Assembly: GCA_902623255.1 (NCBI GenBank)
Contig: CACNSY010000007.1
Location: 30,298 to 94,297 of the forward strand
DNA: 64,000 nt
From: an uncultured Alphaproteobacteria bacterium
GTDB lineage: Bacteria > Pseudomonadota > Alphaproteobacteria > HIMB59 > GCA-002718135
Reading direction: 5' to 3'
The position numbers and the translations under genes are program-made. Each line of letters starts with the position of its first letter. The first letter of the stretch is position 1. Below are positions 55,182 through 64,000 of the stretch, one piece after another. The notes beneath the pieces were generated by a model. That model made no database searches, had not been told where the DNA came from, and worked only from the letters and a program-made list of their open reading frames with translations.

Positions 55182-55728
55182 TTTTTTTTTTATATTTCTG
55201 TATTGTAAGCATAGTGCAGCTAATGATTTATGGACTATTGATAAAACTATTTCTAGTATAGAATTTGAAGTTCCAGTTTTGTTTACAAAAAATGTTATCG
55301 GTAAATTTAATGAATTTGATGGTTTTGTTTCCTTAGATTTGTCAAATCAAAATAATAATAAAGCTCTTATAAATGTTAGAATTGATAGTTTAGATATAAA
55401 TTACAAACGATATAAAGATTTAGTTCTTAGTGAAGTTTTTTTTGAGTCTAAAAAATATCCTTTAGGTCTTATTGATACAAATAATTTTAAATTTAATTAT
55501 GAAGACAATAAAATTAATTTAATAGGTGAGTTAACAATAAAAGGAAAAAGTCAAAATATTCCTATTAATATTGAAGTAATAAAATTGGCCAGTGAGTTGG
55601 TTCAGGTAAAAAGTGAAATATCTTTTTCTAGAAGTGACTTTAAGATAGGCACTGGTAATTGGAAAAACACAACAATCCTCAAAGATAAAATAAAGATAAA
55701 GGCAAATATTTTTCTTTTTAAAGAATAA
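55165..55728 (+). CDS. YceI-family periplasmic lipid-binding protein
   Basis: A signal peptide (FSFFFIFLYCKHSAAND) precedes the YceI lipocalin-like barrel: WTIDKTISSIEFEVPVLF, VIGKFNEFDGFVSLD, NFKFNYEDNKINLIGELTIKGK and EISFSRSDFKIGTGNW. YceI proteins bind isoprenoid-like lipids in the periplasm. No ATG is available upstream of the signal sequence, so the start is TTG at 55165 inside rnhA, with AGGA seven bases before it. A nine-T run (55182-55190) falls inside the signal-peptide codons. Confidence 0.88.
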   Translation: MKVIFSFFFIFLYCKHSAANDLWTIDKTISSIEFEVPVLFTKNVIGKFNEFDGFVSLDLSNQNNNKALINVRIDSLDINYKRYKDLVLSEVFFESKKYPLGLIDTNNFKFNYEDNKINLIGELTIKGKSQNIPINIEVIKLASELVQVKSEISFSRSDFKIGTGNWKNTTILKDKIKIKANIFLFKE

Positions 55729-55748
55729 TTTTTTTTAAGATATATTTA

Positions 55749-57233
55749 CTAAAAATTAAAATTTTTAGCAATTTTATTATTACTGTTATATAAATCTTTC
55801 CAAATTGAATACCTTTGTAATAAAAGATCAATGTTATCTTCATTAGGTTCATAAGTTTTACTTATTTTTATTTCACTAATAATATTTTCTTTATTATCAA
55901 TAGTAGCATCCTGATACATAGCTAATCTTGCAACGCCAAGTGCGGCACCAAATTCGCTTTGATCACAAATACTTAACTTTCTATTTAAAAGTGCTGCAAG
56001 CAATTCAATCCAAAATGGACTTTTTGAACCACCTCCAACCATAAATATTTTATCAAATTTATTATTAACTTTCAAAATAGAATTTACTCCATCTAATATT
56101 CCAAAACTGACACCTTCAATTACTGCATACTGTAAATCTGTTGCATCTGTAGTTGTTTTTATAGAATGGAGTGAACCTCTAATATGCGGATCATTATGTG
56201 GAGTCCTTTCTCCAGACAAGTAAGGTAAGAAATATGATGAATTTTTTATAGAATTTTTATCATTATAAAATTGCTCTACATTATTAAGTGTATCAGCAAT
56301 TGAAGTATTGGTAATAGCGCAAACCCAATCTAAACAATTACTTGCACTTAACATAACAGACATAAGGTGCCATTTATTTGGTAAACAATGACAAAAAGAA
56401 TGTACTGCATCACCAGTATTGCTTAAAAAATTTTCAGTGGGGGTAAAAAAAACGCCTGAAGTACCAAGAGATATAAATGATTGATTTTTATTTGTTATAC
56501 CCATACCAGTTGCTGCGGCAGCATTATCCCCTGCTCCACCTACAACTTTAACATTATTATTAAAATTAAATTTCACTTTTAAATCTTTTTTTAAAAATCC
56601 TGTCTGCTCATTACCTTCCACTAGATCTGGCATGTGTTTTTCTTCTAAAAATGAGCAAGATAAAAGCTGATTGGACCATTTTCTTTTTTGGATATCCAGC
56701 CATAATGTTCCAGATGCATCTGACATTTCAGAAAAAAATTCACCAGTAAGAACAAATCGTAAATAATCTTTAGGGAGTAAAACTTTAAAAATTTTTTTGA
56801 AATTATCTATTTCATTATTTTTTATCCAATTTATTTTTGGTGCAGTAAAACCGGGCATAGTAATATTTCCTGAAATTGATCGTACATCAAAATTTTGTTT
56901 TTCAAATTCTTCGCACTCTTGATATGATCTTGTATCATTCCAAAGAATACATGGTCTAATAACTTTTCCATCCTTGTCTATTAATGTAGCTCCATGCATA
57001 TGACCGGATATTCCTATTGAAATAGTTTGTGAAAATTCTTTTGGTTTTTTTGACTTTAAAACCTCCAAGCATTCCATTGTTGAATCGATCCATTCTTGTG
57101 GATTTTGTTCACTAAAACCATCTTTAGGGGATTGTACAGTAAGACTTGAATTAGTGGATGCAAGGATACTTTGATTTTGATCAATTAAAATCATTTTGAT
57201 TGATGAAGTTCCAAGATCAATTCCAATAAACAT
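55749..57233 (-). CDS. xylB: Xylulokinase-like FGGY carbohydrate kinase
   Basis: It phosphorylates D-xylulose or a similar ketose. The FGGY fold has MFIGIDLGTSSIKMILID, GISGHMHGATLIDKDG, CILWNDTRSYQECEEFEKQ, the Asp in VVGGAGDNAAAATGMG and KIFMVGGGSKSPFWIELLAALL. The length (494) and the SGHMHG motif agree with XylB. The next upstream gene on the strand is an EamA transporter 49 bp away. No xylose isomerase is seen, so the true ketose is uncertain. Confidence 0.85.
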   Translation of the reverse strand: MFIGIDLGTSSIKMILIDQNQSILASTNSSLTVQSPKDGFSEQNPQEWIDSTMECLEVLKSKKPKEFSQTISIGISGHMHGATLIDKDGKVIRPCILWNDTRSYQECEEFEKQNFDVRSISGNITMPGFTAPKINWIKNNEIDNFKKIFKVLLPKDYLRFVLTGEFFSEMSDASGTLWLDIQKRKWSNQLLSCSFLEEKHMPDLVEGNEQTGFLKKDLKVKFNFNNNVKVVGGAGDNAAAATGMGITNKNQSFISLGTSGVFFTPTENFLSNTGDAVHSFCHCLPNKWHLMSVMLSASNCLDWVCAITNTSIADTLNNVEQFYNDKNSIKNSSYFLPYLSGERTPHNDPHIRGSLHSIKTTTDATDLQYAVIEGVSFGILDGVNSILKVNNKFDKIFMVGGGSKSPFWIELLAALLNRKLSICDQSEFGAALGVARLAMYQDATIDNKENIISEIKISKTYEPNEDNIDLLLQRYSIWKDLYNSNNKIAKNFNF

Positions 57234-57282
57234 AGAGTAAATTTATAACATTAATTTTTTAATTGATACAAAGAAATTAAAA

Positions 57283-58143
57283 CTACTTGTAAGAATATCT
57301 AAATATAAATATTCCAGATGAAACAATAATAATTGCTCCTATAATTGTAAATATATCTGGGACTTCTCCATATACTAATAAACCAAAAATTATTCCCCAA
57401 ACAATTATAGTATAATTATAAGGTGCTAAAATACTTGCTGGTGTAATACTCAATGCCTTAATTTGTAAAAATAACCCAGTACAAAAAAAGATACCCAAAA
57501 AAATAAAAAACATAAAAGAAAATGAATGTAGCGGTTGCCAGTAAAAAAGTGATAGTACAAATGTAATGATACCACCTACAAGACCATTGTAGAATAACAT
57601 AGTTTCATTATCATCATACTTAGCATTTAATCTTGTTGCTATTTGAAATAGTGAATAGAAGAAAGCAGCGCATAATGGAATAATTAGATATGGGTTAAAT
57701 ATAGTTAATCCAGGTTGCATGATTAGAATAACTCCACAAAAACTTACACATATTGCTAACCATGTGGCTACATTTATTTTTTCTTTTAAAATAAAATAAG
57801 AAAAAACTAAAACTAGAACAGGGGCTAAAGATCCGATTGTGTGAGCATCTGCAAGAGCTAAGTGCCTAAAAGACAATACAAAAAAACAAGATTCACATAC
57901 AGATAAAATACATCTAGTTATTTGTATCTTGTAATTATTTGAAAGATAAAATTTTTTAACTTTATTTTTTTTTGCAATAAAAAAAGAAAAAATAAAACAG
58001 AAAGTAAATTTAACAAATAATAATACAAAAACAGAGTGATATTGAACTGCTGTTTTTTGAATTGTATCTAAAATACCAAAAGATAAATAAGTTAAAAGAG
58101 TTAAAATTATACCATAGGTATAGGGATTTGATTTCATTTTCAT
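57283..58143 (-). CDS. EamA/DMT superfamily membrane transporter
   Basis: The 286-residue protein has ten hydrophobic helices and two EamA halves, with GTIGSLAPVLVLVFSYFILKEK-like and ASILAPYNYTIIVWGIIFG segments typical of ten-TM drug/metabolite exporters. Its start overlaps the upstream serine hydrolase by one base. Cargo unknown; the neighbours suggest a sugar-derived metabolite. Confidence 0.85.
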   Translation of the reverse strand: MKMKSNPYTYGIILTLLTYLSFGILDTIQKTAVQYHSVFVLLFVKFTFCFIFSFFIAKKNKVKKFYLSNNYKIQITRCILSVCESCFFVLSFRHLALADAHTIGSLAPVLVLVFSYFILKEKINVATWLAICVSFCGVILIMQPGLTIFNPYLIIPLCAAFFYSLFQIATRLNAKYDDNETMLFYNGLVGGIITFVLSLFYWQPLHSFSFMFFIFLGIFFCTGLFLQIKALSITPASILAPYNYTIIVWGIIFGLLVYGEVPDIFTIIGAIIIVSSGIFIFRYSYK

Positions 58144-59333
58144 TAAAGATTTTTAAAGATATTATTGTAAAAATCTTTTTTAATATTCTTATCAGCATCT
58201 AAAATTTGCATCATTAAAACAGCTGACAAATTATTTTTTGGATCTGTCAAAAAATAAGTAGCGGCATAGCCTGACCATCCAAACTCTCCAACTGGACCAA
58301 ACTTATTTTGAGAGGTATTATTCATTAACACTCTAAATCCTAACCCCCATCCATATCCATCTAGATCATTTTCATAATCTTCATCTTTATTTGTATTAAT
58401 TGATGTGATTTCAATTGGAAATAACTTTTTATTTAAAGAATTTTTTCGCATTAATTCTAAACTTTGAGAACTAATAAGCTCTTTTCCATTTTTATTTTTA
58501 CCATCGATAAGCATTGTAGCAAATTTTTCATAATCTTCAGCTGTAGAAAACAAACCATGACCTCCTCTGGAATAATTTTTATTATTTGTTGGGTACCCGT
58601 ATAATATTAATTTTCTTTTATCATAATTTAAATTTGTTAGTTTTAATTTATCACTATTATATTCAAATGTTTCAACTAACTTACTATTACTATTTTCATC
58701 AATATAAAAATTTGTATTATTCATTTCTAAAGGCAAAAAAATATTTTCGTTTAAAACATCAAAAATTTTATCTTTTGTTACAACTTCTATAATTCTCGCT
58801 AAAACATCTATAGATATAGAATAATGCCATTTTGAACCAGGTTCATATAACAGAGGTAATTCAGAAATTTTACCAATCTCTTCCTCCAAACTTGAAGATG
58901 CAGAATGAAATAAATGTCTATCCTCATATTCTTTAGCTAAAAAATTATCACAACTGTTATAAGTAAAGCCTGATGTATGTTGTAAAAGTTGTCTAACAGT
59001 AGGCTTATTTTCTATAGAAGTTGTATTGTTTAAGTTACTATCAATACTACTAAGTTTTTTTAAATTTTTAAAATCCGATAAATGTTTATCTATAGTATCA
59101 TCAAGAGATAAGAAATTTTTTTCAATTAATTGCATTGCTGCAAAACCAATAATTGGCTTTGTCATTGACCAAATTCTATAATATGAATTTTTATTGAGTT
59201 TATTTTTTAACTCCAAATCTTTGAAACCAATTACTTCATGATAAATGTTATTTTTATGATTTATTATCCATTCAGCTCCATTACATCTGCCAGCATCAAT
59301 ATGTTTTTGAAAATCTAACTTAATATTATCCAT
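58143..59333 (-). CDS. Serine hydrolase of the class C beta-lactamase/EstB family
   Basis: A cytoplasmic-looking 396-residue member of the penicillin-binding-protein-like family. The SxxK motif is S56-M-T-K59 in RIWSMTKPIIG, HYSISIDVLARI gives the Tyr motif, and a GWSGYAATYFLTDP segment (HxG equivalent) is near the C-terminus. There is no signal peptide, which speaks for an esterase or lactonase-like role over beta-lactam resistance. It is co-directional with the EamA and Ldh2 genes. Confidence 0.85.
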   Translation of the reverse strand: MDNIKLDFQKHIDAGRCNGAEWIINHKNNIYHEVIGFKDLELKNKLNKNSYYRIWSMTKPIIGFAAMQLIEKNFLSLDDTIDKHLSDFKNLKKLSSIDSNLNNTTSIENKPTVRQLLQHTSGFTYNSCDNFLAKEYEDRHLFHSASSSLEEEIGKISELPLLYEPGSKWHYSISIDVLARIIEVVTKDKIFDVLNENIFLPLEMNNTNFYIDENSNSKLVETFEYNSDKLKLTNLNYDKRKLILYGYPTNNKNYSRGGHGLFSTAEDYEKFATMLIDGKNKNGKELISSQSLELMRKNSLNKKLFPIEITSINTNKDEDYENDLDGYGWGLGFRVLMNNTSQNKFGPVGEFGWSGYAATYFLTDPKNNLSAVLMMQILDADKNIKKDFYNNIFKNL

Positions 59334-59340
59334 AACTGGA

Positions 59341-60339
59341 TTAGATCAGACTCTTTATCTTTTCTATTAGCTCTGAATTAATTTGTCTTGGACCTTTATC
59401 TTGCCTATTAGTATGTCTTCGTTGTCCAGGTAAACGCACACCCTCTAAGGATGTCATTTGTTCAAAAAATTTCTCAGCATGTTCATTCCAATTTTTACCT
59501 GCAATAAGCTCTGGAGATAAGGCCATAATAAATTCACCGCCCCTTGCAGGGCCTCCATCATTATTATCTTCTTCTTTAGCTTCAAAACTAAATAAATCTC
59601 CTACTAGACCAGCAGCTAACAACTCAATCATCATTGCTATTGCAGAACCTTTATAGTCACCAAATGTTAAAAGGACTCCTCCATTTGCTATTTCAGATGG
59701 ATTATCAGTTTTTTCTCCATCCTTGTTTAGGCCTGTTCCAAATGGAACTTTGTGACCATCACGTGCTGCAACCTGAACTTCTCCCATGGCCATTGTTGAA
59801 GTTGCCATATCGTAGACTACAGGGGTATTATTTTTTCTTGGCCAAGCAAATGATATTGGATTTGTTCCAAATAATGGTTTTTTTGCACCAGCTGGAGCTA
59901 CACTTGGTTTATATGCTGTACAAGCAATTCCAACTAAGTTGTTTTCAGCCAATACTTCAGTTTCATGCCATAATGCTGCAAAGTGGTGTGTATTAGTTAT
60001 AGTTAAAACACCAACACCATGTTTATTTGTTGTTTTAATTAATTCAGGCAAACCAACTTTTATTCCTACAGGAGCAAACCCATAATCACCTTCAACGCGA
60101 ATTGCATTTTGTGTAAGATAAGTAGTAGAGGGTCGCGAAACTCCATTTACTTTTTTACTTTTTAGAGAAGCTACATAACCAGGAATACGAAACAATCCAT
60201 GAGAAACACTTCCATCTCTTTCAGCATGTGAAACTGTTGATGCTACAGAATCAGCATTGAAATGATCACATCCATGGGCTGATAGTGCTTTATATGCTAA
60301 ATCATATATATTTTCTAATTCTAAAGCTGTGGTATTCAT
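59341..60339 (-). CDS. Ldh2/MDH2-family NAD(P)-dependent dehydrogenase
   Basis: This family covers malate/L-lactate, ureidoglycolate, delta-1-piperideine and 2,3-diketogulonate reductases. The fold is seen in HAERDGSVSHGLFRIPGYV, TITNTHHFAALWHETE, FGTNPISFAWPRK, VYDMATSTMAMGEV and GDYKGSAIAMMIELLAAGL. The 332 residues are normal. Substrate cannot be decided; the neighbouring genes favour a sugar-acid or hydroxy-acid. It diverges from the FAD oxidase over 33 bp. Confidence 0.88.
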   Translation of the reverse strand: MNTTALELENIYDLAYKALSAHGCDHFNADSVASTVSHAERDGSVSHGLFRIPGYVASLKSKKVNGVSRPSTTYLTQNAIRVEGDYGFAPVGIKVGLPELIKTTNKHGVGVLTITNTHHFAALWHETEVLAENNLVGIACTAYKPSVAPAGAKKPLFGTNPISFAWPRKNNTPVVYDMATSTMAMGEVQVAARDGHKVPFGTGLNKDGEKTDNPSEIANGGVLLTFGDYKGSAIAMMIELLAAGLVGDLFSFEAKEEDNNDGGPARGGEFIMALSPELIAGKNWNEHAEKFFEQMTSLEGVRLPGQRRHTNRQDKGPRQINSELIEKIKSLI

Positions 60340-60372
60340 TTACTTTTGTTGAATAATTAATATTATTAATTC

Positions 60373-61743
60373 ATGGATAGAGGATTATTGGACAATTTAA
60401 AAGATATTTTACAAGAAAGAATATCATTTTCAGAAAGTGTAAGAAATAATCATGCAAAAGGTGAAGATGCCTATGATCCTGTTCTGCCTAGGGCAGTTTT
60501 GTTTCCAAAAAACAATGAAGAACTCTCAAAAATATTAAAAATTTGTAACGAATTTAAAGTGCCAGTAACTGCCTATGGGACTGGTACATCTCTAGAAGGC
60601 CATGTTGTAGGTAATGAGGAAGGTTTTACAATCTCAATGGAAAATTTTAACAAAATTGTTTCTATTAATGAGGCGGACTTTGATTGTCGTGTTCAAGCGA
60701 ATGTATCTAGAGAACAACTAAATGAAACTTTAAAAGATAAAGGTGTTTTTTTTCCAATTGACCCTGGCGCAAACGCTTCTCTTGGAGGTATGGCAGCTTG
60801 TTCTGCTTCTGGAACTATGGCAGTAAGATATGGAACTATGCGTACTAGTGTTTTAGGTCTTACTGTAGTTTTAGCAAATGGTGATATAATTAAAACAGGA
60901 ACTAGGGCTAAAAAAACTTCTGCTGGATATAACTTAACTAACCTTTTTGTTGGCTCAGAGGGAACTTTAGGAATAATTACTGAAGTACATCTGCGACTGT
61001 CTCCAGTTCCAGAAAGTATAATGAGTGCGGTTTGCCAATTCCCAGATCTGGACTCTGCAGTTTTAACAGCTCAAGAAATAATTCAGTATGGTGTGCCAAT
61101 TGCAAGAGTAGAATTATTAAGTAAAGATCAAATGGATATAAGTATTCAATATTCCAAGTTAGAAAATTTAGAGAGTTTGCCTACACTATTCTATGAATTC
61201 CATGGTAGTGAAGTTTCTAATAAAGAATCAATTGATGTAGTTAAGGAAATTTCTCAAAATAATAATGGAAGTGATTTTAAATGGGCTGTCAATACTGAAG
61301 AAAGAAATAAAATGTGGAAAGCAAGACATAATGTTTATTATTCTGTTAAAGCACAAGGCGACGATGTGAGGGTGTACGCAACAGATATTTGTGTCCCAAT
61401 TTCTAATATAGTTGAATGTATAAAATTTGCAGAAAATGAACTTCAAGGAACAGGATTAAAGGCACCTATGGTTGGGCATGTAGGTGATGGTAATTTCCAT
61501 GTATCTATAGTTTATGATCCTAATAAAGAGAATGAGTATAAATATATAAGAGAATTTAGTAATAAATTGATTGATAAAGCTCTAGAAATGGAAGGAACTA
61601 TAACAGGAGAACACGGTATTGGTCTTCAAAAGAAAGAATATTTACTAAAGCAACACCCTGATAATATTCCTCTTATGAAATTAATTAAGAGAAGCTTTGA
61701 TCCAAATAATATTTTGAATCCAGGTAAGGTATTTGATCTTTAA
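60373..61743 (+). CDS. GlcD/D-lactate-dehydrogenase-type FAD-linked oxidase
   Basis: An FAD enzyme oxidising 2-hydroxy acids. The FAD-binding PCMH domain has VPVTAYGTGTSLEGHVVG (about 65-82), DPGANASLGGMAACSASGT and NLFVGSEGTLGIITEVHLRL. The C-terminal oxidase domain ends with GHVGDGNFHVSIVYDP, GTITGEHGIGLQKK and FDPNNILNPGKV. The length (456) and motifs match D-lactate or glycolate dehydrogenase subunit GlcD. It is paired head-to-head with the Ldh2 gene. Confidence 0.9.
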   Translation: MDRGLLDNLKDILQERISFSESVRNNHAKGEDAYDPVLPRAVLFPKNNEELSKILKICNEFKVPVTAYGTGTSLEGHVVGNEEGFTISMENFNKIVSINEADFDCRVQANVSREQLNETLKDKGVFFPIDPGANASLGGMAACSASGTMAVRYGTMRTSVLGLTVVLANGDIIKTGTRAKKTSAGYNLTNLFVGSEGTLGIITEVHLRLSPVPESIMSAVCQFPDLDSAVLTAQEIIQYGVPIARVELLSKDQMDISIQYSKLENLESLPTLFYEFHGSEVSNKESIDVVKEISQNNNGSDFKWAVNTEERNKMWKARHNVYYSVKAQGDDVRVYATDICVPISNIVECIKFAENELQGTGLKAPMVGHVGDGNFHVSIVYDPNKENEYKYIREFSNKLIDKALEMEGTITGEHGIGLQKKEYLLKQHPDNIPLMKLIKRSFDPNNILNPGKVFDL

Positions 61744-61752
61744 TTTACTTAG

Positions 61753-62808
61753 TTAAATTTGTTGTAAAGTTTTACTTTCAATAGATTTATACATTGCCTC
61801 TAGTATTCTTACCGTTTTTAGAGCAAGCTCTCCATCAGAATGGTTTTTTACATCTTTATTGAGACATAAATCAATAAAAGTATTCAATGCTTCTTTAGTC
61901 CCATAACTAAACGCACCATCACCCTCTTCTATTTCATAATTTATATTATCTCCATTATTGAGTCGTAAAAATAATCGTTCTCTTTTTAACTCCATATCTA
62001 AATATAAAACACCAAGTGTACCATGCACGGTAATATAAAAAGTACCTCCAAAATTTTTTGGTACAAATGCACTTCCTGAAAAAGAACCTGTTGCACCATT
62101 TGAGAATTTCATAGAAATTGCATTAGTATAATCAACATTTGTTGGTGAAGGCACAGATAAACAGAATACTTGATCAGGTTCAAGATGAGTAATCTTTAAG
62201 ACACCTGCAAACATGTGTGACAATTGCCCCCAACCATAGCCTCCACCTTTATTTGGATCTGACCATGTAGAAGCATGTGGTTGGAATGTATGATTATTAG
62301 ACTCACTCAATGGTATCCCTTGAAATAAATCTGTCAAAGATGATGAAAAAGCTGCATCAACATGTTTTATTTCACCTATTTTTTTATTAATAATAATTTC
62401 CTCAGCCTTAGACATAAAATTTTTAAAATTAAAACCATTTGGGATTAGAATATGTTTGTTTTTCTTTTTTGCTAGTTGGATAAGTATTTCAGCTTCTTGT
62501 GAAATTGTAGTCATAGGTTTTTCAATCATTACGTGACAATCTTTTTCTAAGGCTGCTTTTGCATTTTCATAATGTGCATGATGAGGTGAAGAAATTATTA
62601 CTCCATCTAAATATGATAGATTTAACATTTCTTTATAATCAGTAGATGCATGTTTAAAATTAAATTTATTTTTAACAAAATTTAATTGGTCTTCTTCAAG
62701 CTTACATACACTTGTTAACTCAACTTCATCTCTTTCTGCTAAATGTGGGATATGATTTTCTGTTGCCCACCAACCTGCTCCAATAACTCCAATTTTTACT
62801 TTATTCAT
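61753..62808 (-). CDS. Gfo/Idh/MocA family oxidoreductase
   Basis: The NAD(P) Rossmann domain is KIGVIGAGWWATENHIPHL at the start. The EKP motif is in MIEKPMTTISQEAE and the substrate domain includes GGYGWGQLSHMFAGVL with the catalytic His. These enzymes oxidise or reduce sugars and inositols. The 351 residues are normal. It lies 10 bp downstream of the mutarotase-like gene, suggesting sugar oxidation as the joint role. Confidence 0.9.
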   Translation of the reverse strand: MNKVKIGVIGAGWWATENHIPHLAERDEVELTSVCKLEEDQLNFVKNKFNFKHASTDYKEMLNLSYLDGVIISSPHHAHYENAKAALEKDCHVMIEKPMTTISQEAEILIQLAKKKNKHILIPNGFNFKNFMSKAEEIIINKKIGEIKHVDAAFSSSLTDLFQGIPLSESNNHTFQPHASTWSDPNKGGGYGWGQLSHMFAGVLKITHLEPDQVFCLSVPSPTNVDYTNAISMKFSNGATGSFSGSAFVPKNFGGTFYITVHGTLGVLYLDMELKRERLFLRLNNGDNINYEIEEGDGAFSYGTKEALNTFIDLCLNKDVKNHSDGELALKTVRILEAMYKSIESKTLQQI

Positions 62809-62817
62809 TTTTTATTT

Positions 62818-63129
62818 CTAATCTAAATGCATTTGTAATGGTAATAAGTATGGAAAATTTGTTTTCGGATCAATATCCACTTTCATAATAGGTTGCATAT
62901 ATTCAGACCATTTTTTATTAATTTCACTATTAGATATAAAAGTAATTGATTTATTAAGATCATCAGTTTCAAAATATCCAAAAAGTTTTAATCCATATCT
63001 AAAAATATTATAATTTCGTAATCCAGCTTCTTTAAGCATTTGAACCATTTCTGGCCAAATTTCATCATGTCTCTTTTTATATTCTTCCTCATATCCTGGT
63101 CGGATTTCAAGAATCCATGCATAATTCAT
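62818..63129 (-). CDS. L-rhamnose mutarotase (RhaM) family protein
   Basis: A 103-residue ferredoxin-like protein: AWILEIRPGYEEEYKKRHDE (His as general base), IWPEMVQMLKEAGLRNYNIF and LFGYFETDD, then a terminal WSEYMQPIM segment. The family interconverts alpha and beta anomers of L-rhamnose or L-fucose. ATG 63129 is chosen because it has an AGAGG site and gives the family's usual start; an extension upstream lacks similarity. Confidence 0.88.
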   Translation of the reverse strand: MNYAWILEIRPGYEEEYKKRHDEIWPEMVQMLKEAGLRNYNIFRYGLKLFGYFETDDLNKSITFISNSEINKKWSEYMQPIMKVDIDPKTNFPYLLPLQMHLD

Positions 63130-63206
63130 AAAACCTCTTTTCAAATAAATTATATGTATTAATTTTATAAACTTATAGAAAAAATTCAATTTTATAAAAA
63201 ATATAA

Positions 63207-64000
63207 ATGAAAAAAATAGCTATTGTTGACTCACACCATCATTTATGGGATCTTGATTCTAAACAAACAAATTATCCTTGGTTAAGTGGTAATGAAGACA
63301 AAGCTTTTTATGGGAGCTTTAAAAGTATTAAAAAGAATTATTTATTAGATGATTATTTAAATGATGCAAAAAATCAAAATCTTGTGAAATCAATACATGT
63401 TCAGGCTGAACATGACGCAATGAACGCGATAGAAGAAACAAAATGGTTACAAAATATTTCAGATAATAATAATTTAAAAATTCCAAATGGGATTGTTGCA
63501 TTTGCTGATTTTTCTAAAGAAAGAGTCAGTGAAGTTCTTGATCAACACCTTGAATATAAAAACGTAAGGGGAATTAGACAAATTTTGTCATTTGATAAAG
63601 ATAAACCGCAATATTCCCATGCTAAAAAAGATTTTTTAAAAAATGAATTATGGCAAGATAACTTTAGACATTTGGACAATAGAGGATTATCTTTTGATAT
63701 ACAAATATATCCTCATCAGTTTGAAGATGCTTGTAAATTAGCAAAACGTTACCCAAATGTACTATTTATCTTAAACCATACTGGCGAGCCCTGTTTCCAA
63801 ACAGAAGAATATAAAAAATATTGGATGAGAAAGATGCAATCTTTAGCCGAACATGAAAATTTTGTTTGTAAAATATCAGGATTAGGAATGTTTAATCCTA
63901 GTTGGACAATTATTTCTACTGAATACTTTATAATTAAGACAATTGAAATTTTTGGTATTGATCGGTGTATGTTTGGATCAAATTTTCCTGTAGATAAAAT
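63207..64000 (+). CDS. Amidohydrolase_2 / sugar lactonase-like protein (cut by window edge)
   Basis: An open frame of 264 codons begins at ATG 63207 and runs off the window. The N-terminal VDSHHHLWDLD is the metal motif of the COG3618 amidohydrolase group, followed by GIVAFADFSKE, NVRGIRQILSFD, FILNHTGEP and FGIDRCMFGSNFPVD near the cut. Many members hydrolyse L-fuconolactone, L-rhamnonolactone or similar. It diverges from the mutarotase gene, consistent with a non-phosphorylating deoxy-sugar route. Confidence 0.87.
   Translation, partial: MKKIAIVDSHHHLWDLDSKQTNYPWLSGNEDKAFYGSFKSIKKNYLLDDYLNDAKNQNLVKSIHVQAEHDAMNAIEETKWLQNISDNNNLKIPNGIVAFADFSKERVSEVLDQHLEYKNVRGIRQILSFDKDKPQYSHAKKDFLKNELWQDNFRHLDNRGLSFDIQIYPHQFEDACKLAKRYPNVLFILNHTGEPCFQTEEYKKYWMRKMQSLAEHENFVCKISGLGMFNPSWTIISTEYFIIKTIEIFGIDRCMFGSNFPVDK

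Overview
The window is AT-rich, tightly packed chromosomal DNA from an alphaproteobacterium, most likely a small-genome marine (pelagic) lineage. The basis is a CcrM-type GANTC methyltransferase, a groESL operon with both a CIRCE element and an RpoH-like promoter, the neighbourhood mutY - DUF721/DciA - dsbA - smc, F0 ATP synthase genes (atpI-B-E-F'-F) separated from F1, the ispH-thrB-rnhA order, and very short or overlapping gene junctions. The exact family (SAR116-, AEGEAN-169/HIMB59- or SAR11-like) cannot be fixed from sequence reading alone.

Layout. 1-3.4 kb: end of a glutathione peroxidase gene, groEL/groES and an S49 peptidase. 3.4-6.6 kb: a GT61 glycosyltransferase, tRNA-Arg(ACG), an SH3-domain secreted protein, then a very small tRNA-Gln-bounded element. 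It has 47-bp identical ends matching the 3' half of tRNA-Gln, 11-bp phased repeats inside both ends, one FkbM methyltransferase as cargo, and no integrase. 6.7-10.3 kb: exported and membrane proteins of unknown role (Cys-rich protein, FG-GAP/ASPIC protein, DUF4396, TPR, DUF4149). 10.3-15.9 kb: the four-gene ligase-associated DNA repair module (PdeM, DEXH helicase, MBL exonuclease, ATP-dependent ligase). 15.9-23 kb: ispE, TPR protein, a cysteine-free uracil-DNA glycosylase, lytic transglycosylase, moaB, rnhB, a probable small RNA and ccrM preceded by clustered GANTC sites.

23-31.8 kb: an operon-like block on the minus strand for two-partner secretion: a 1747-residue exoprotein with twelve beta-propeller-like repeats, its FhaC/ShlB transporter, an orphan periplasmic binding protein and a histidine phosphatase. 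31.9-45.6 kb: MATE exporter, a GNAT-like protein, a CBS-less IMP dehydrogenase, and most of de novo purine synthesis (purE, K, C, D, F, N, M, L, Q) with an unusual long PurL that seems to carry PurS at its N-terminus. 45.6-55.7 kb: mutY, dciA-like, dsbA, a short-armed smc, F0 ATP synthase, ispH, thrB, rnhA, yceI.

55.7-64 kb: sugar and hydroxy-acid catabolism: xylulokinase-like kinase, EamA transporter, serine hydrolase, Ldh2-type dehydrogenase, GlcD-like FAD oxidase, Gfo/Idh/MocA oxidoreductase, L-rhamnose mutarotase family protein and an amidohydrolase/lactonase running off the end. The most unusual items are the integrase-less tRNA-Gln element, the anti-Shine-Dalgarno-loop sRNA candidate beside ccrM, and the propeller-bearing secreted exoprotein.
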